Assembly (NCBI RefSeq): GCF_030272615.1
Contig: NC_081409.1
Span: forward strand, 880,870,220-880,934,219
Source of the DNA: Cryptomeria japonica
Taxonomy: Eukaryota > Streptophyta > Pinopsida > Cupressales > Cupressaceae
Length of the DNA stretch: 64,000 bases
Reading direction: 5' to 3'
The translations under genes and the position numbers were made by a program. Below the pieces are notes generated by a model that worked only from the letters and a program-made list of their open reading frames with translations, was not told the DNA's origin and ran no database searches. Positions within the stretch are counted from its first letter, which is position 1. Each line of letters starts with the position of its first letter. Below, in pieces: positions 1 through 12,002 of the stretch.

Positions 1-278
1 GAGACCCAAAGGTGATAGACCTTGATGAGGGATCACTTAGCAAAATGTTGTTGTATGTTGTGTGTTGACAAAGTATGATGGGGACAAGAAAGTGACCTTT
101 TGACTCAAGTTTAGACAAATATGAATGTAATGTAAGGTGTAAAGCAATGATGGACTTTGTGAGACCCAAAGACTGGTTGAATGCTAGGTGAAAACTTGAA
201 GAGATAACCTAGGAAGCTCAATAAGTCTGAAACTGACTGTTCTTGTTTGCTGAATTATGAAAGTTCTCAATCCTGAAC

Positions 279-460
279 ACAGACGTGTCTGTATACTTCA
301 CACACATGCTTAAATGACATAGACGCTATTCTAACAAACATAGATGCATTTCTAAGATGTTGTAAATGTGAAATTGCTCAAAACATAGATGCGTTTCTGC
401 CCTTCACAGATGCGGTTATATGACACAGAGGCTATTCTGACAGGCACAGATGCGTTTCTA
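279..460. repeat. Degenerate short repeat, CACAGACGCG/ACATAGATGCG type, block 1
   Basis: A core resembling ACAGACG or ACATAGATGCG followed by a T-rich tail (for example TTTCT or CTATTCT) recurs about every 20-45 bases. Copies differ mainly by C/T and G/A changes, as expected for decay of CpG-containing units. The same motif returns at 1671-1830. Confidence 0.55.
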
Positions 461-753
461 CAAAACTTGTGCAATTTTTTCCAATCTATGAAGTTGCTTT
501 GTTGTGACCAAATCTGAATGTTTGACTATTTTTCATGACAAGAGGACACAGTGTTGTTAAGGACTCAATGTTTGCAAGTTTTAGACTCAAAAATGACTCA
601 AAGAAAGTGTGATGTCTGATGTAAAATTATTTTGCATACACTTGAAGACACAAAAGACATAATGTTTTGATGTTTGGCCTTGAATGTTTGATTGTTCAAA
701 ATAAGTCAAGCACAATTCTTATGGCTAGCCAAGACAATAGTTCTTGATCCCAC

Positions 754-1100
754 ATGGAGTTTCCCCCGAGGCTACGCTATTTAGAGAAGATACTTAGATG
801 CTTGACCCCACTGGCTTCACCCTCAACACTCACTTCTCGGGGTAGCCAAGCATCAGTCGCCATGAAAACTCCTCGTGGAAAACTTTGTATCTCTACTAAG
901 AACCGTATGTGTGTGGGCCGCTACCAGAGGTCTGACCTCCTGCCCCAACAACTAGAAGGATTTTGGCTTCTAAAATAAAAAGATGCTAGTAAGGGCATCT
1001 ATTCATGTGGCCACACATGAAGCACTTTTAGCTCTGTAAATACAAAAGGCTCCTAGCCGGTAGGGGTTACGCCCTACAAATGATCAAATAAATTTGATCA
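754..1100. other. GC-richer block within the leader, unknown
   Basis: This block is clearly richer in G+C than its surroundings. One forward frame stays open for 74 codons (754-978), but it has no recognisable motif. I see no support for a gene. It is probably part of the retroelement leader. Confidence 0.3.
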
Positions 1101-1670
1101 AACGGGTTTATGGGGAGACATAGTGTCAGTATGAACTAATCAGCACATGTTATTCATAGTTTTCACCATGAATACAGTTATTTATAGTGGTTTGGAAGAA
1201 GATGGCTTTTCTTTTTCTACCACTTGGGTCATTCTCTCCTCACTAGTAGTCCTAATGACCACACAAGGAGACAGGCCCTCTAAAGATTAAACAAAAAGAG
1301 TCTATTGCTCAAGACACAAAAGACAATGATTCAATTTTAAAGCACCAATTGAAGTGTTTGCTAGTGTATGAAAACAAGACACATAATAAAGATCAAAAAC
1401 CCTTACCAAGGTCCTACAACAAAGATTTGTTAGTAGTTTGGATTGTTTCAAATGGTCACCCCTTCCTGCAAGCACACAAGTTAGGTAAATTTTAGATCCA
1501 AAAGACTTTGTGAAATGGGGGCCTTCGACTAAATGATTTTGCTCTCAAGAAAAGCTGCACCAATTTCGTTAGCTAGATCTAAAAATGTTAGCTCAAAATA
1601 AACCAGATCTAAAAAAAAAATCGAATGACTAACAACTGAATCAATGAAAACCCCCAAAATGAAATCAGTG

Positions 1671-1830
1671 CACATAGACGCGGTTACCATAAACACAAAT
1701 GCGGCTTCTGGATGCAGACATGCTTTTGTGAATCACAGACGTGGCTTCGGAACATAGATTCATCTTCTGGATGCAGATGCGCTTAAAAACCCCACAGACA
1801 TAGCTAGGGAACATAGACGTGATTTCCAAA
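1671..1830. repeat. Degenerate short repeat, CACAGACGCG type, block 2
   Basis: Second block of the motif seen at 279-460. Units such as ACATAGACGCGG, GCAGACATGC, CACAGACGTGGC and GCAGATGCGC are spaced about 20-25 bases apart, and several are followed by CTTCTGG or CTTCGG. Confidence 0.55.
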
Positions 1831-2024
1831 ATCTGCAAAAAAAAATATAAAATACCGTCGAGGGTGTGTATGCAATCCTAGATGTTGCAGACACGACAAA
1901 AAACTAAAAATGCGATCTGAAAGTATGCAGACGTGAAAATACCAAAATACTATCGAAAATGTTAGATCTGCAACTTCAAAACACAAAATCTGCAACAAGG
2001 ATGTTAAATGCAAAAGGGACAACA

Positions 2025-2045
2025 GTCCCACCGGGCGTGCCAAAA
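2025..2045 (-). promoter_or_regulatory. Primer-binding site of the minus-strand element
   Basis: Read on the minus strand, the sequence immediately after the LTR terminal CA is TTTTGGCACGCCCGGTGGGA. This placement and GC-rich TGGC start are typical of a plant Ty3/gypsy tRNA primer-binding site. I cannot name the tRNA with certainty without a search. Confidence 0.6.
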
Positions 2046-2800
2046 TGTATATGGTGAAAATGGATAAACAATAACAATGTTAGAAGACTAAATGAATTCA
2101 ACCACAAAAACCCTAGCCTAACAACAACAAAGATCCACCATAACATATGAAGATTACCTAAGACAATGCAAATCAAATGAAATCACAAAGATTATACCAT
2201 CACATGTCTAGTAGGGTTTGTCTCTGCATTCTTCCTATCTCCATTGATCTTGCTTGATATATTTGCTCTCAGATTTTATGTGCACAAGAGCTCAACAAAG
2301 AACGGAAATGTGGTTTCAAGTAGGATCTCATATGAAAAGCGTAGTGTAGTTTTGATAATGAAGGAAGCATCTCCATATATAGAAGACACTATATGAAATG
2401 GAGGGATAAGATTGAGAGGCGTAAAAGAGGTCGGCTATGATTAGAGGGTAGGTAAAGAAAATAATAAAATAATGAAAGGGATAGGTAGTGTATGAATTAA
2501 GAGATGAATGACATGTGTCATAGGTGGAAAAGAATAATGAATTAATTAAATAAATAAAGATTTATTTAATTAATAGAGGAAGTGGGATCAATTAAATAAA
2601 TAAGATATTTATTTAATTTAGGGAAAATGATGGTTTAAATAAATAAATGTATTTATTTAAATGAGAAATAAGGCTAGAAGAGGATAAATGAATTAATTAA
2701 ATAAATAATGATTTATTTAATTAATAGAAGAATTAGGCTAAAATAATTAAATAAATAAAGATATTTATTTAATTAGACATGACAATTTTAGGTGTCTACA
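2046..2800 (-). mobile_element. 5' LTR of a minus-strand retrotransposon (about 755 bp)
   Basis: On the minus strand the block begins TGTAGACACC at 2800 and ends ATACA at 2046, giving canonical TG...CA ends. It is followed at once by a primer-binding-like site. A TATATATGG TATA-like box lies at 2374-2382 on the minus strand. The region 2520-2770 is dominated by alternating AATTAATTAAATAAATAAA-type tracts. The partner LTR is not in the window. It could alternatively be a solo LTR plus flank, but the adjacent primer site argues against that. Confidence 0.65.
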
Positions 2801-3087
2801 ACTACAATAGCATTTCTTTTGCAAATCAGATGAATCAACAATGTTACAAATTCCTGGTAGAAGATATCTTGAATCCTAGAACATTCACATGATTTTCCAT
2901 ATATTTGGAACCAATCAATCTTTATATAGCCAAACCTATCGATGCCTAAAAGAAAATATCCTTCCTCCTAACCTATCCTGCAATCAGAGAAGAAATTTTA
3001 TCTGTTAGTCATCCCAGTATACTATCATTGTTGATACCTTATATAGACAAGGTCTAGATAGCACTCTATTAAGATGTCTTGAATGAG

Positions 3088-4210
3088 AGGAATTTGAGAA
3101 AGTTCTTAACAAAGTCCACACATGTATTTGTGGAATGCATTCAAGTGCTTTAACACTGGCTAAGAAACTTATTTGCTTGGGTTACTATTGGCCTACTATG
3201 GAGAGAGACTTATTTACATATGCCAAGAAATGTAAACAATGTCAAATCCATGGTAATCTCATCCACTCACCAACACAAGAACTACATCCTATAAAAAATT
3301 CATTGTCATTCTTCCAATGGGTTCTTGACTTGGTAGGTAAGATAAATCCTTCATCCTCTAATGGACATAATTTTATGTTGACTGCTACCAAGTATTTCAC
3401 TAAATGGATTGAAACCGTGCCTTTGATGAAAGTGACAAGAAAGAAAATAACATCTTTCATCCTATAATCTGTCGCTATGGAGTCCCTATGACCATTATCA
3501 GTGAAAGGAACTATGTGAACGTTATGGAGTCCCTATGACCATTATGGATGCCATTTAAGAATCAAGATGTGAAGGAACTATTTGAACGCTTTCATATTTA
3601 GTATAGGTTTTATACCTCATATTATCCATAGGGAAATGGACAAGTTGAGGCATCAAATAAAACAATCTTGAAGGTCCTAAAGAAAACAGTCAATGAAGTT
3701 GGTAAAGTCTAGCATATTCAGCTAAATCCTGCTCTATGGGCATACCGGAGCCAACATTTGCAGACCAACAGGGGAAACTCCATATTCCTTAGTCTAGGGA
3801 TCAAAAGACATATTATCTGCAGAAGTAGATATACCTTCTCCATGAGTGTCCTTGAAAGGTCTTATACTAGAAGAAGAACAATGAGTTTCTAAACTTCAAG
3901 AACTTGATTTGATTCAGGAATGTCACCAAAAATGCTATGGAACATTTGAAGGCATATCAATAGTGAATGGTGAGAAGTTACAATCATAGATTTAAGCCAC
4001 TCATTTTTTAGATTGGAGATCTAGTTCTAAGAGAGAATCCAAGGAATCAACAAGATTGAGAAAAGAAGGGAAAGTTTGAATCGAACTTATTAGCTCGTTT
4101 TGTTATAGTAGAAGCATATGGCTGAAGAGCATACAAGTTATCTACACCTGAAGGTGATTGGTTTGATGATCCCATCAATTCTATCCATCTCAAGAAGTTC
4201 TATGCTTGAG
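3088..4210 (+). pseudogene. Ty3/gypsy integrase, Tat/Ogre type, broken
   Basis: This encodes the integrase part of a gypsy polyprotein, which inserts retroelement cDNA into the genome. Around 3115-3245 lies the zinc-binding domain, with paired histidines, the segment GYYWPTMERD and CKQC. The catalytic core starts at about 3310 (QWVLDLVGKI, with the first Asp). A later segment near 3595-3700 matches the YYPQGNGQAEASNKT type with the catalytic Glu. The C-terminal part ends near PINSIHLKKFYA and a TGA at about 4207. The QGNGQAEA form and the C-terminal Lys-Lys-Phe-Tyr ending suit the Tat/Ogre/Athila group. The frame is lost near 3465, where a segment with GGAGTCCCTATGACCATTAT occurs twice (about 3480 and 3524). 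Reverse transcriptase and protease are absent upstream. Confidence 0.8.
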
Positions 4211-4366
4211 ATATAAAGTCTTGAAAAAATCAGTAAAAAGTATATAAAGTCTTGAAAAAATCTTGTAAAAAGTATATAAAGTCTTGAAAAAATCAATAAA
4301 AAGCATATAAATTCCTTTAAAAAATAGTAAAAAGAATATAAAGTCTTGAAGAAATCAGTTAAAATT
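4211..4366. repeat. Minisatellite, 31-32 bp unit, about 5 copies
   Basis: Units starting near 4211, 4242, 4273, 4304 and 4336 share TATAAAGTCTTGAAAAAATC followed by AGTAAAAAG. The array starts directly at the stop codon of the integrase remnant. Confidence 0.9.
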
Positions 4367-5560
4367 GGAAAACTAGAAAATCCCTAAAAAACATAAAACA
4401 ATGAAAATGGAAAAAAAAAAATCAAATATGAAAAAAAATGCAATAAATTTAGATAGTGAAATCTTGGTAAACAGGTGCTATCTAAAAGTGAGTTCTTCCA
4501 TCTATGAGATCACTTTTCACATCTATCCATCCTATCGTATCTATCCATCCTATCACATATATCCATCTTATCGCATCTATTGCTTCCATCTATCCTACCC
4601 TATCCATTTCATCTTTCGCATCCATTTCTCTAAACCATTTGTAGGAAATATTCAGCTTATCAACAGTTATCAACCTTTGGCATACTTAGCATGCTCATTG
4701 TCTTGGATTTTATTAATCATATCTGCATTGCATCCCACCATGGTTTGGATCATTTTTTGTACATTCATAATAAAGTTTGTTTCCGCTAGGGGAAAAATCC
4801 TAAAATCCTTTTGCTAAGTTGATCTTTTAAATCTTTGAAAATCCAAAAACAGTCAGAAAAACTTAGAAAACTAAAAACACCTAGGTTTTTGAAACAAATA
4901 ATGAGCAACGAGGCAACAAAGATCAAGGCATTCATAACAACTAAATTGTGAAACTCATAATACAAGGAATCAACGAGCAAGTAATCAAGGGTTATCAATA
5001 ATTATTCATCAAGTTGATTCTATCATTCAATGACCATGAGAACATGTGTATGACATACAATATTTAGTGTTTATATCTTTATTTTTTGCTAATCATGTAG
5101 TCTATGCGACTCAAGGATGTCCATGACTAGACGAGCTATGATGGGAAATGATTATTTTCTTTCTTTGTTGTATGTGGTTTATCTCTTAGTAAGTTATGTA
5201 CTAGTCTTTAAGGATATGATCGGCAAAATATCAAGGAGGGCGTTTTGAGTCATGCATGCAAGGGGATAATCTGTGTCTGTTCTGCATGAAATACTCAAGT
5301 CAACTTGAATCATTATGTCAAGTTGCTTGTATTTTCTTACAACATTTTAAAATCTCAATGATGAAATCAAGCAATGTTATAAGACAACATATTAAGAATG
5401 GAAGTATCATTTTAGTTAGATCATCCTAGAATAGCTCATTATTCATCTGCATTATAAGCATTCATTCTTAGTTGCATTATAAGAATTTCATTCTATTCCA
5501 TTCAGGGATCAACGGTCATAAATAAAGATTGATTATACTTGGACAAACAAAAACAATTTG
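4367..5560. other. Unassigned 3' part of the gypsy remnant
   Basis: No supported gene. The stretch contains the 18-bp repeat at 4521-4592. Apart from a purine-rich patch at about 5231-5250 (ATATCAAGGAGGGCG) that could be a decayed polypurine tract, nothing is identifiable. It probably represents the sequence between pol and the 3' LTR of a Tat-type element. Confidence 0.35.
4521..4592. repeat. 18-bp tandem repeat, about 4 copies
   Basis: ATCTATCCATCCTATCGT recurs at 4521, 4539, 4557 and, weakly, 4575. Because 18 is a multiple of three, it shows as repeated Tyr-Pro-Ser-Tyr in one frame; there is no other sign that it is coding. Confidence 0.85.
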
Positions 5561-6480
5561 CACTTGATCATTGTAGGTTCATTTATCTTTAGAATCATTA
5601 TATTTGCATATTAATTTACCATCATTCATTTCATTAGTTTTAATTTAATTGTAATCATTTGCATTGCATTAGTTTGCATTTCATTAAGCACATTTCATTG
5701 ATCATATGTATTATATCATTATTATTTGCATTAGGTTCATTATCATACTAGTACACTTTATCCATTAAGATCATTTAATTTCATCTTTGCACTTAGATTC
5801 ATTTATCATTATAAGAATTTCATTACAATTATAACATCACATTTTTAACCATCACAATATCATCTCATTAATATAAGCATATGCATCATCATATAGGAAT
5901 TCATCATGAGTTTAATCAAGCATATCATTTAAGTTAGTATTATAAGAATTTACATCCATAACCATCATTTTGCACTCAAGATCATCAAAATTTAAATTAA
6001 ATACATTTCATGTAGATCATTTCATCATTTTCATCATCATGTGCATACACATCAAGAGTAAGGAGATCAACATTCATTTGTATGTGTTATCATTAGAAAC
6101 ATTATCATATATATCATTGCATCATTTAAGTAAATCATTGTAGATTCAATTTCATTGGCATCCATGATCATCAAAATCAAAATCAAATGCATTCTCCTTT
6201 CATAATCATCGCATCATATAGATAATCATCAACTCATATAGATCATTATCATTAAGGCATATAGATTATCATGAAAATAAAAGAAATAAAAGATCATAAT
6301 AACATCATCCATCTAATCACTGCATATATAATTTATGTAATAAATCCATATAGATCATAATTATCAAAGTAGCATGCATAATAAATCATGAATCATCAAC
6401 ATCACATAGAATCCATGTCTACATGTCATCATAAAACAATAAAAAGTCCAGGTATACAATGATATCATCATAAAAGTACA
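5561..6480. repeat. Low-complexity CATT/ATCATT-rich tract
   Basis: Almost the whole stretch consists of degenerate ATCATT, TTCATT and CATCATAT words with long AT runs. No gene, LTR end or RNA is visible. Confidence 0.7.
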
Positions 6481-6489
6481 AATTTTTTA

Positions 6490-8617
6490 ATGATACAAGA
6501 TGAAATCAATTCTAAAATCAAGGTTGTCTTGTGCCACTACCACCTGACTCTATTTATCTCCGTGACTATGGATGAGATGATCCCCCATATGGTTGTGCAC
6601 CCAATCCCTACTCTGAGGAGGTTAGATAACCCCACCACTACTAGTATACATCCTACCGAAAACATGAGTAGTCTCATAACTCCCTACTCTCTGGTTCTCT
6701 AAGACTAGATCCTCATATCATCGATGTTAGTATGTTGTCTCCTTCCCAACCTGATACAGTGCTCTGACAGTATCAGCTGAGAGAGTTCTAGATCCAACCT
6801 ACTGAATATGATCAACTAAAGCCTGAGTATCCTTTCATTTCTTGATAGCTCTATATGTCTCAGTCATGAGTGTTTGGACATGTGCCCTGAGCTACTCTAT
6901 TTGTGCTCTGAGATCATCTGATCTCTCCTATTTTTGAACATCCTATAGAGGTACATCTTGTATGCCCTCATCTCCACCTCCCTCTCCACCTGCTAGAGTC
7001 TCCATTCGAGTACCTATCATGATCCACTACCTAATGAGGGGAACATGATCCTTTGAGTCCTTCTCTCCCTCATCACAACCACCCTAAGCTACAATAACCC
7101 CTGGATCTTGATGAATCTGACCAAAATCAATACCTCTGCCTTGGCCCCTATCCAATCCTCCACCTCTACCTAGTCCTGGAGAGGGTAATCCTCTTGCTAT
7201 CCTCATCCCTCCTCTATCAGTATCCTGACCAATCCACCCTACCTCTTTGCCTAATGGAAGAAGTACTCCTCCTACCCTCCCAACCCTGTTTGCATCTCTC
7301 CCTACCATGGGAAGTCATCTTCCAATCTTGCCAACTAGTCTAAAAGGTCCTCCTCATACTCACAATTGGCCTCCCCTTCACCCATGCCTCCCACCTCCAT
7401 CTTCACCCTCATCTCCCACATCTCTTTTGGCCTCTCGAGAAGCTCTAAGTTTTCACCTTCATCTCCATTGTCTAACAATAGGATCATCTAAATCATCCTC
7501 CTTATCTTGCCAGTTGGGAGGAGGATCTATTTGATTAGTGATATGAGGAAAAGAATATGCAAGCATGTACTAAGCATAATATGATGTAACCTCAGGATCC
7601 AAAATGTGTAATCTCCAATCATACACAACCATTAGAGTAGCCAAAAACTTTGCATGTGCTATCTCAAAAGATAAGGAAGGGACCCACTCTCGCCTATCCT
7701 TGTATCGACATGCATTCATGGTGACATTAGAAGGCATGTGTTGAATAATCTTGAACTGTCTCAAAATGCGACCAACTAACTATTGCTCAATAATATGTGG
7801 GATGCAATCAATCAAGTACATACTCTACAAAATCAGTGGTAAAATACATCCATCCTCCATCCAAGGCTCACACTCAATGTAGGGTCTCTATATGATAGTA
7901 TCCATAGAGTCTAGAAGCCATTGCCAATACTCCATCTTACCCAGCTTAGGCTAAATAATGGTACCTCCGTATAAATATACATATGGTTGTCCATCACCAC
8001 GAACTCTATGATGAATAGGTCGGGTACTAGCAATGTGTTCCCAGCACCAAACCTGTAGAAATGTGCATCTAGTAGACAAATTAGCATTGTCATCATAAGA
8101 AACCTGATGAAGATCATGATATAAATGAGCAAGCATACAAAAACCCCAAGCATAGCGAGTCTGATGTTGCATCATTTTCTGTAAGATCCCACTCCAACCA
8201 ACAACAAAACCTTGAGATCTCCTATCAGGACAAATAAATCCCCCAGTTAACCCTGCAAGAATCACTAGGAGATTCTTCTAGTACATAATCATATCCTCCC
8301 ATCGAATCTCTCCTCTATCAATTCTCTCATCACCAAACATGGCTCTGCAAGCCTCTATCCCTCCAAGATTCTGCTAATCATAGTGGACTAACTCACCAGT
8401 CATGGGGATGCATAGGATCCAGTAGACATCCTCAAGCGTCACATTGATCTCACTAGTGGAGAGGTAAAAAGTGTTGTGCTCACTATACCATCTCTCAACA
8501 ATGCAGTAAAAAATACCCTATTATGTGTAATATTAGGCATGTGTAAAAATGGCACAATCCACATGCATCTATGTGTGTAACCTCATCCTGTGTCAACTCT
8601 GGAACTAGATGGTGCAT
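6490..8617 (-). pseudogene. Plant mobile domain (MAIN/MAIL1-like) protein, broken
   Basis: The plant mobile domain is found in the Arabidopsis MAIN and MAIL1 proteins and in many transposon-carried copies. Reading leftwards from a possible start at 8617, the N-terminal part carries a Leu-Val-Pro-Glu-Leu segment, then ERWYSEHNTFYLSTSEINV (about 8500-8440) and LEDVYWILCIPMTGE, the usual domain start. LQVWCWEHI...STRP follows at about 8070-8015. The middle is intact from 8265 to 7951. The C-terminal third has a Gly/Arg-rich stretch (about 7300-7130) and a short coiled-coil-like segment (ERSDDLRAQIE, near 6930-6870). The frame is broken by a shift near 8490 and by several stops, many of them TAG. 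Length and domain order fit a full-size protein. It lies downstream of, and antisense to, the gypsy integrase at 3088-4210, an arrangement known for extra ORFs in Tat-type elements. Confidence 0.75.
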
Positions 8618-8639
8618 GGCCAAGAATTTCTCCCGACAT

Positions 8640-9320
8640 TGGAGAACATCAAGTTTTTCTTGTTTAACAAGAGAATTTGATCTCTATCAAATACTTATCT
8701 ATCAAATCTAAGAGATCACTAATTTATCAATAAATCAATCAAATGATCAATCACATCAACAATCAATCAAATATTTTCTACCAAGAAAATCAGGCTATTA
8801 AATCAAAACTAAAACTAGTAAACATGATTTTCTATCAATAAATGTGTTCAATCAACTCTATCACGCTCTTCATCAGAGACTGAACCAACCTCTTAGAGAT
8901 ATCAAATCAAACTATCAATCAAAGTTTTTAATCTATCATATCAATCAAACATCAATCAAATACCTATCTATGAAATTCACATAGAAAAATGTCTAATCAA
9001 ATCAACTGACTGAACTTAAACATAATTAATATCAAATAGAATAGCGGAAGAAATTTCAGCACTTGGAAGGAGAATGTAAACATATGCCACTGTGTTGCAG
9101 AGGAGAATTCACAACCTCGGATATGGGTTGATTTTGCAGGGATTTGGTCAGTTTAGGAAGTGTCTAGAGTTCTGGATTGCTTATATTAGCTAAGTGGATT
9201 TTGACTGCAAGACATACTTACAAGTATAGAAGCAAAAAATGGTGCATTTCCTAGGACTTAATTGTTCAAACTGTGAGGTTCCTCTGGAGTTTCAAATCAG
9301 GGATTTGTTTGAAATGACTG
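8640..9320. repeat. ATCAATCAAAT-rich region upstream of the mobile-domain gene
   Basis: 8690-9020 is dominated by ATCAATCAAA, TATCAATCAA and AATCAAATC words. The remainder is ordinary AT-rich sequence. It would be the 5' flank of the minus-strand mobile-domain gene. No TATA box or start can be fixed. Confidence 0.5.
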
Positions 9321-9343
9321 ATTTTGGCTATGATACCATTAGG

Positions 9344-10066
9344 GGGATGGTATAATGCTCCCTAAGTCTTGATAGGCATTAGTGTGATGGTGCAATCTAT
9401 GAAGTGATCCTTGCGCCCATGGTGGATATCCTAGAATCTAGGGATAAATGTGTAGATCTGATAGAGGGCTTTGTTAAAATGGAAAATGGAGACATTGTTG
9501 TAGAGGCTATTTATGACTTGGCGGAAGGTAGCAAGAACAATGTGCTCAAGGTCTACTTCAGTCCCGAAAAATATTTCTCAGATATAGAGGAAGATAGTGA
9601 CAAGGAGGAAGGAAGTGGCAAGGAGGATGGTAGAGAAAAAGAGGGGAAAGGGAGAGAGTAAGAGTGTTCGGCAAGGAAGTATGGCAATAGTTCAAAAGTG
9701 GGGTCCTCAACAAAGATCTTTCTCCCTTCAGAAGATTTCTTGATTCAGAGGAGTGGTAGCTATTTGAGTCATCCACAAGGAAGCTGAACGATCTAGGTGA
9801 CTACGCAATTGTCATTTATCAAATTATGCAGAGCTAGAAGTTTATCAGACTAGTAGTGTGTATGTATAGTTCTAGTGTTGTTTTATTGATAGGAGTCATT
9901 TATATATTGAAGCTCTCGGGTTAGTCTATGGGGCTGGATCTGTCTTGATTGCTAGGGAGACTGGCAACCAATTTAGGAGTGACTACATATTGTAATGTTT
10001 TACTGGGAAATAGAGGGAGCTATCCCCATTTAAGATAGCACTTACCTTTAAAAAAAAAAAAAAACT
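9344..10066 (+). mobile_element. Retroposed fragment with 3' poly(A), LINE- or mRNA-derived
   Basis: The block ends in an A-run at 10051-10066 directly after a 3'-UTR-like sequence, the hallmark of a target-primed retroposed copy. Before it, 9404-9661 is an open frame of 85 codons ending in a Glu/Asp/Lys-rich tail (SDIEEDSDKEEGSGKEDG). No LINE endonuclease or reverse transcriptase is present, so it is either a severely 5'-truncated LINE or a processed pseudogene. I do not recognise the protein. No clear target duplication was found. Confidence 0.45.
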
Positions 10067-11687
10067 AACTAAACTTTTGATTATTTCTATTATTGTTCAG
10101 TATTTTATTAATTAATTTTTTAAATATTTCAATTTTAAAATAAAAACATGGAAAATAGTGAACTAAAAAATCCAAAGAAATGAATTAATGCTAATTTGGG
10201 CAAATTGAGAAATGAGACTTTCAATTTATATAAAAAATATATAATGAAGAAAAAATTGCAGTTTAGATAAAAAAAAATATAAAATTAAATGAGACACAAC
10301 AATTCATCCAGTTGAAGATCTTCATCGTTTGAAGATAGCCAATATATAAAGTCGTCATCCAATTCAAGGTATAATCATAAAATAAATTATTCACCTAGAG
10401 AGTAAGTCTCCCAAGAAATTATGAATTTAATCGTTGACACGGTCCTTGTAAAACATTACTTGTCTATGAGGTGTGGACACAACAATTTTTTTCAAATGAG
10501 TATAAAAATAAATCCCCATGGAATATACATGCACCTTAGGGTTAGGGTCATTACGGACAGGTATATTTTAGTTGTATTTTATATCTGAATTTTTCAATGA
10601 ATTGGATAATTTTGTAGGTCAGATTTTTTTGTCAGATCTTACTGTCATTCTCACCATCCCAGTCAAAGGTAGGAGATAAGAAAATTTTGGTTTCCCTCAA
10701 GCTTGGAATTTTCTTTTCCTTCATAATTTTGATGGAGGCCCAGACCTGCGAGCTGTCAGCTCAACAAGGTCATGAAGCCCACGAGTTGTCAGTCCAACAA
10801 GGGCCTACACGAAGTAGTTTTTCCTTCATAATTGATTCATGCTTCTCAACTAAAATTTATAGTTATTGTTTAATATAGTTTAAAATAGTTTTTGTTTTTA
10901 ACTATTCTTTAGTCTTTATATAAGATTTTTTTTTGTTTGTTTATTTAGATTTGTAAAATATATATATTTTTTAATTAATTTATTAAAAAAATGATTATGA
11001 TTGAAATGACCATTGTACCAAATGGATTTATATAACATTTATTTGTAATGATGATCAACTTACTCTAAATTGAATAATAAAAATAGAATAATCTTTAATC
11101 ACACTTATATTAATAAATAATAATGAATTCTTGTATTTGGTTCATCTCAAGATCTTATAATAGACATTCATTTTATAGGGTCTGAAAATGTCAAATCATG
11201 ATTAAACAATTTCTACTTATTTAATTAAAAGTATAATATTATAATAAATATATATATGTTTGCATAAATTTAAAAAAGAATTTTAAAATATTGATTTTCC
11301 TTACAAATAAATTTATATTTTTATAACTTTATAACTATGATATAAATTTCAAAATATTATAAATAATGAATATTTACACTAGAGGAAAAGATATCATGAA
11401 ATACCTCCAATAAAAGAGTTAAATCACTTTGTTACTTGAATATAAATTTAATCTTATAGTTTTAGGTCTCCCAAAAATCACGATAGTTTAACATTGAAAT
11501 TTATATTTTATTTTATTATATAAGTAATAAATTCAATTTTATAACTAATTCATGATAAATATATAAAATATCATTAATATGTAAAAATAATCTTATCTTT
11601 TTACTAAAAATTAATCACATGTATGAATAATAAAATTATATTTTGACTTGTTATACAAGTTATAATTTGAATTATCTAGATTGTATG
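10067..11687. repeat. AT-rich repeat background, degenerate R-type sequence
   Basis: No supported gene. Words typical of repeat R downstream (AAATTCAATTTTATAACTAATTC, AAAACATTACTTG, AGGTCTCCCAAAAATCAC) recur here in weak form, so this is probably an older part of the same repeat that received the copia insertion at 11688. The 63-codon open frame at 10687-10878 only spans the short element at 10731-10806. Confidence 0.45.
10731..10806. repeat. GC-rich about 75-bp short element, copy 1
   Basis: It reads GGAGGCCCAGACCTG, then two related half-units built on CGAGYTGTCAG and CAACAAGG separated by CATGAAGCCCA. A close copy lies at 13748-13822. It stands out by base composition from the surrounding AT-rich DNA. 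Confidence 0.75.
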
Positions 11688-11990
11688 TGTTAGAGTAATA
11701 TTTTATTAGTTAATAATTATTAGTCTATTATACTCTATGCTTAAGCTAAACTTAGGAATCTTATAATTCTTTAGGGTTTTGAGTATCCTTTTATAAGGAT
11801 TCTCTCTTTGTATTTTCAAAACAACTGTAATTATTGAATTGCATTCTTGTTGCACAATCAATATGACTCCTGTTTTCTAGATCTCTGAATTATGGCCTCC
11901 ATAGCTTTTTCTACTTCTCTCCTTTTGTGACAGGTTTGCATGCAGGTGATCTTTGGGTGTTGTAGAGTTGTTTTTTCCTCAACTCCAATA
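11688..11990 (+). mobile_element. 5' LTR of the deleted copia element (303 bp)
   Basis: It begins TGTTAGAGTAATA and ends CAACTCCAATA. The TG...TA ends are non-canonical but shared by all three LTRs here. TTTTATAAGGA near 11790 is a possible TATA box. The 3' LTR matches it closely but carries two extra segments of about 12 and 15 bp that explain its 330-bp length. Confidence 0.9.
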
Positions 11991-12002
11991 TGGTATCAAA
12001 GC
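11991..12002 (+). promoter_or_regulatory. Primer-binding site, initiator tRNA-Met type
   Basis: TGGTATCAAAGC directly follows the LTR and differs at one position from TGGTATCAGAGC, the usual plant copia primer site complementary to the 3' end of initiator tRNA-Met. Confidence 0.85.

Larger units (their letters stand above)
1..2024 (-). mobile_element. Leader/internal region of a minus-strand LTR retrotransposon, cut by the window edge
   Basis: On the minus strand this follows directly from the LTR and primer-binding site at 2025-2800, so it should be the untranslated leader of that element. No gag-like protein is recognisable; frames are short. It contains two blocks of a degenerate CACAGACGCG-like repeat and a GC-richer block, annotated separately. 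The rest of the element lies outside the window. Assignment rests on position beside the LTR, not on homology. Confidence 0.5.

Noticed and set aside
4401-4817. 138-codon open frame at 4401-4817
   Set aside because: It is created largely by the 18-bp tandem repeat and AT-rich flanks, with no recognisable motif.
9325-9343. Minus-strand TGGTATCATAGCC resembling a copia primer-binding site
   Set aside because: Eleven of twelve bases match, but no LTR end or partner LTR could be found next to it.
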